Below, in pieces: positions 62,961 through 64,000 of a DNA stretch of 64,000 nucleotides (its first letter is position 1; each line of letters opens with the position of its first letter). This DNA comes from Neoarius graeffei (Eukaryota > Chordata > Actinopteri > Siluriformes > Ariidae). The stretch spans positions 63,537,741 through 63,601,740 of the forward strand of contig NC_083577.1 in assembly GCF_027579695.1 (NCBI RefSeq), given 5' to 3'. The position numbers were made by a program, and so were the translations under genes. The notes beneath the pieces were generated by a model. The model was not told the DNA's origin. It saw only the letters and a program-made list of their open reading frames with translations, and did no database searches.

Positions 62961-63965
62961 CAAGTCAGTGATGAGCATTGAATTAGTCTAAATGACGCTG
63001 TACAGTTGGCCTTTTAATGCTCTGCCAAGTCTACTTGAGAATTCAAGCTGATGACAGTCTAAGCATAAGGTCTAACTACATCTATGAATAGTCTGTACAT
63101 CTCAAAGTCACAAATTTTAGAGTCTCCATGGTCTAAAGATACATATTCTACTGTAATGTTCCCAAGAAAATCTATGCTCTTCCAGCACATTATTGTTTCA
63201 TCATCCTTCAGAGAAGAAAACACAGCCACTCTTTAAATGGATTTTTTTAAAAACAAAACAAAACCCACTTTCGTCTCTTCCCAACTGCATAAAATTAAAT
63301 GTGTACTATTCATGGCATGCGTGTATAGTACAGCTTGCTGGTCCACACCTGCATAGTACCATGTCAGATCCTTTATTGCTGAGGCACTCTTCACTTACTA
63401 CTTTGCTCAAGCAAACACGCACACATTTACAAGGGATGCTAAGCATTTCCAGAGTTCCTTGTTTCCTGTGCACTTCCAGCTGTGAAATGCACATGGCAAT
63501 ATTAGTGTGTGAACAGCACACATATGTTACTTTTTCACTGGACAATAAACTACATCGACTAAACTGAATCCAGAGTGATCCACAAGCTTGTGGAGTTTCC
63601 CCCGTCATGTAACATGACCCCTTGGACGAGCTCTCTGGTGGTTATAGGGTGATGACCTCATTCCTCACATAATCCTAGTCTTAACAGTAAACACCAACAA
63701 CTGCAGCAACAATGGAGGAGCTTCAGGTTTTTGTTTTGACTCCGCATTTGGTTTTATATGACACGAGAAAAATGGGAAGGTTATCGGACACTCCTCCTGG
63801 AGATTGCGTTAAAAGGTGCTCCTCACTAACTCGTGTTATGAAAATCGTGGTTCTATGTGATGATTTTGACCTTTCAACAGTTTGGTCTATTTGTAGCTAC
63901 ACATGCAGGTCCTGATTCAGTGCTCTTGGCATCCTTACAAAGAGGATAGCCAAATTCAGCATAGG
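62961..63965. other. Non-coding, no gene recognised
   Basis: No domain, splice-bounded exon or repeat I can name. Confidence 0.5.
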
Positions 63966-64000
63966 TACAGTGTCTTGCAAAAGTATTCATCCCCCTTTGG
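63966..64000. mobile_element. Start of another Tc1-type repeat, cut by the window edge
   Basis: TACAGTGTCTTGCAAAAGTATTCATCCCCC is the terminus of a common fish Tc1-type family ('agtgccttgcaaaagtattcat'). Only 35 bp are visible. Confidence 0.7.

Overview
The window reads as non-coding DNA from a ray-finned (teleost) fish. Evidence: dozens of tRNA-derived SINE copies, several Tc1-like transposon families with long terminal inverted repeats (TIRs), many PIF/Harbinger-type elements with 3-bp target-site duplications (TSDs), long CA, GA and GATA microsatellites, and one intron-bearing vertebrate Ras-family exon. I cannot fix the species. A catfish or related otocephalan is a guess from the repeat style only.

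The only host gene I can support is the last coding exon of a rap2a-type small GTPase on the minus strand (37158-37395), with a splice acceptor and about 1.15 kb of probable 3' UTR down to a polyadenylation signal near 36020. The first exon, with the P-loop and switch regions, was not found. Gene order therefore suggests that 37396-64000 is largely intron and that the gene starts beyond the window. A CpG-rich patch at 2870-3110 could be a promoter or first exon of another gene, but this is weak.

Nearly everything else is transposon-derived, and much of it is nested. 1-5 kb: SINE pile-up, an integrase-like TIR element and a Tc1 MITE. 6.6-8.2 kb: a Tc1-like element with IR/DR ends and one readable nonsense codon late in the transposase. 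10.5-11.9 kb: a TTAA-flanked element carrying a TAA-flanked Harbinger derivative. 16.7-18.3 and 30.7-32.3 kb: two copies of one Tc1-like family. 18.7-24.2 kb: a Tc1-like element split by a SINE and by a 3.6-kb block of SINE, THAP element (with a SINE and a 131-bp MITE inside) and LINE. 28.3-33.2 kb: foldback elements, a LINE copy and a Tc1 inside a Tc1-type repeat. 33.9-34.9 kb: a tandem duplication. 39.7-42.9 kb: an unassigned TIR element holding a SINE and a LINE that itself holds a Harbinger derivative. 45-51 kb: SINEs, a Harbinger inside a SINE, and an element carrying a RecQ-helicase-like fragment. 52.2-54.9 kb: a decayed Tc1 holding a TTAA-flanked THAP element, which holds a hairpin MITE. 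58.2-60.5 kb: a Harbinger element with convergent Myb-like and transposase remnants. 60.5-63 kb: a LINE interrupted by a THAP element and a MITE.

The window works as a stratigraphic record rather than a set of cooperating genes. Many insertions keep exact TSDs, so their order can be read. The dominant SINE shares its 3' end with a LINE copy present here, a likely source of its retrotransposition machinery. The best candidates for something little described are the 39661-42909 element (6-bp TSD, coiled-coil ORF) and the 47188-47756 element (8-9 bp TSD, RecQ Walker A fragment). All coordinates were counted by hand and may be off by a few bases.
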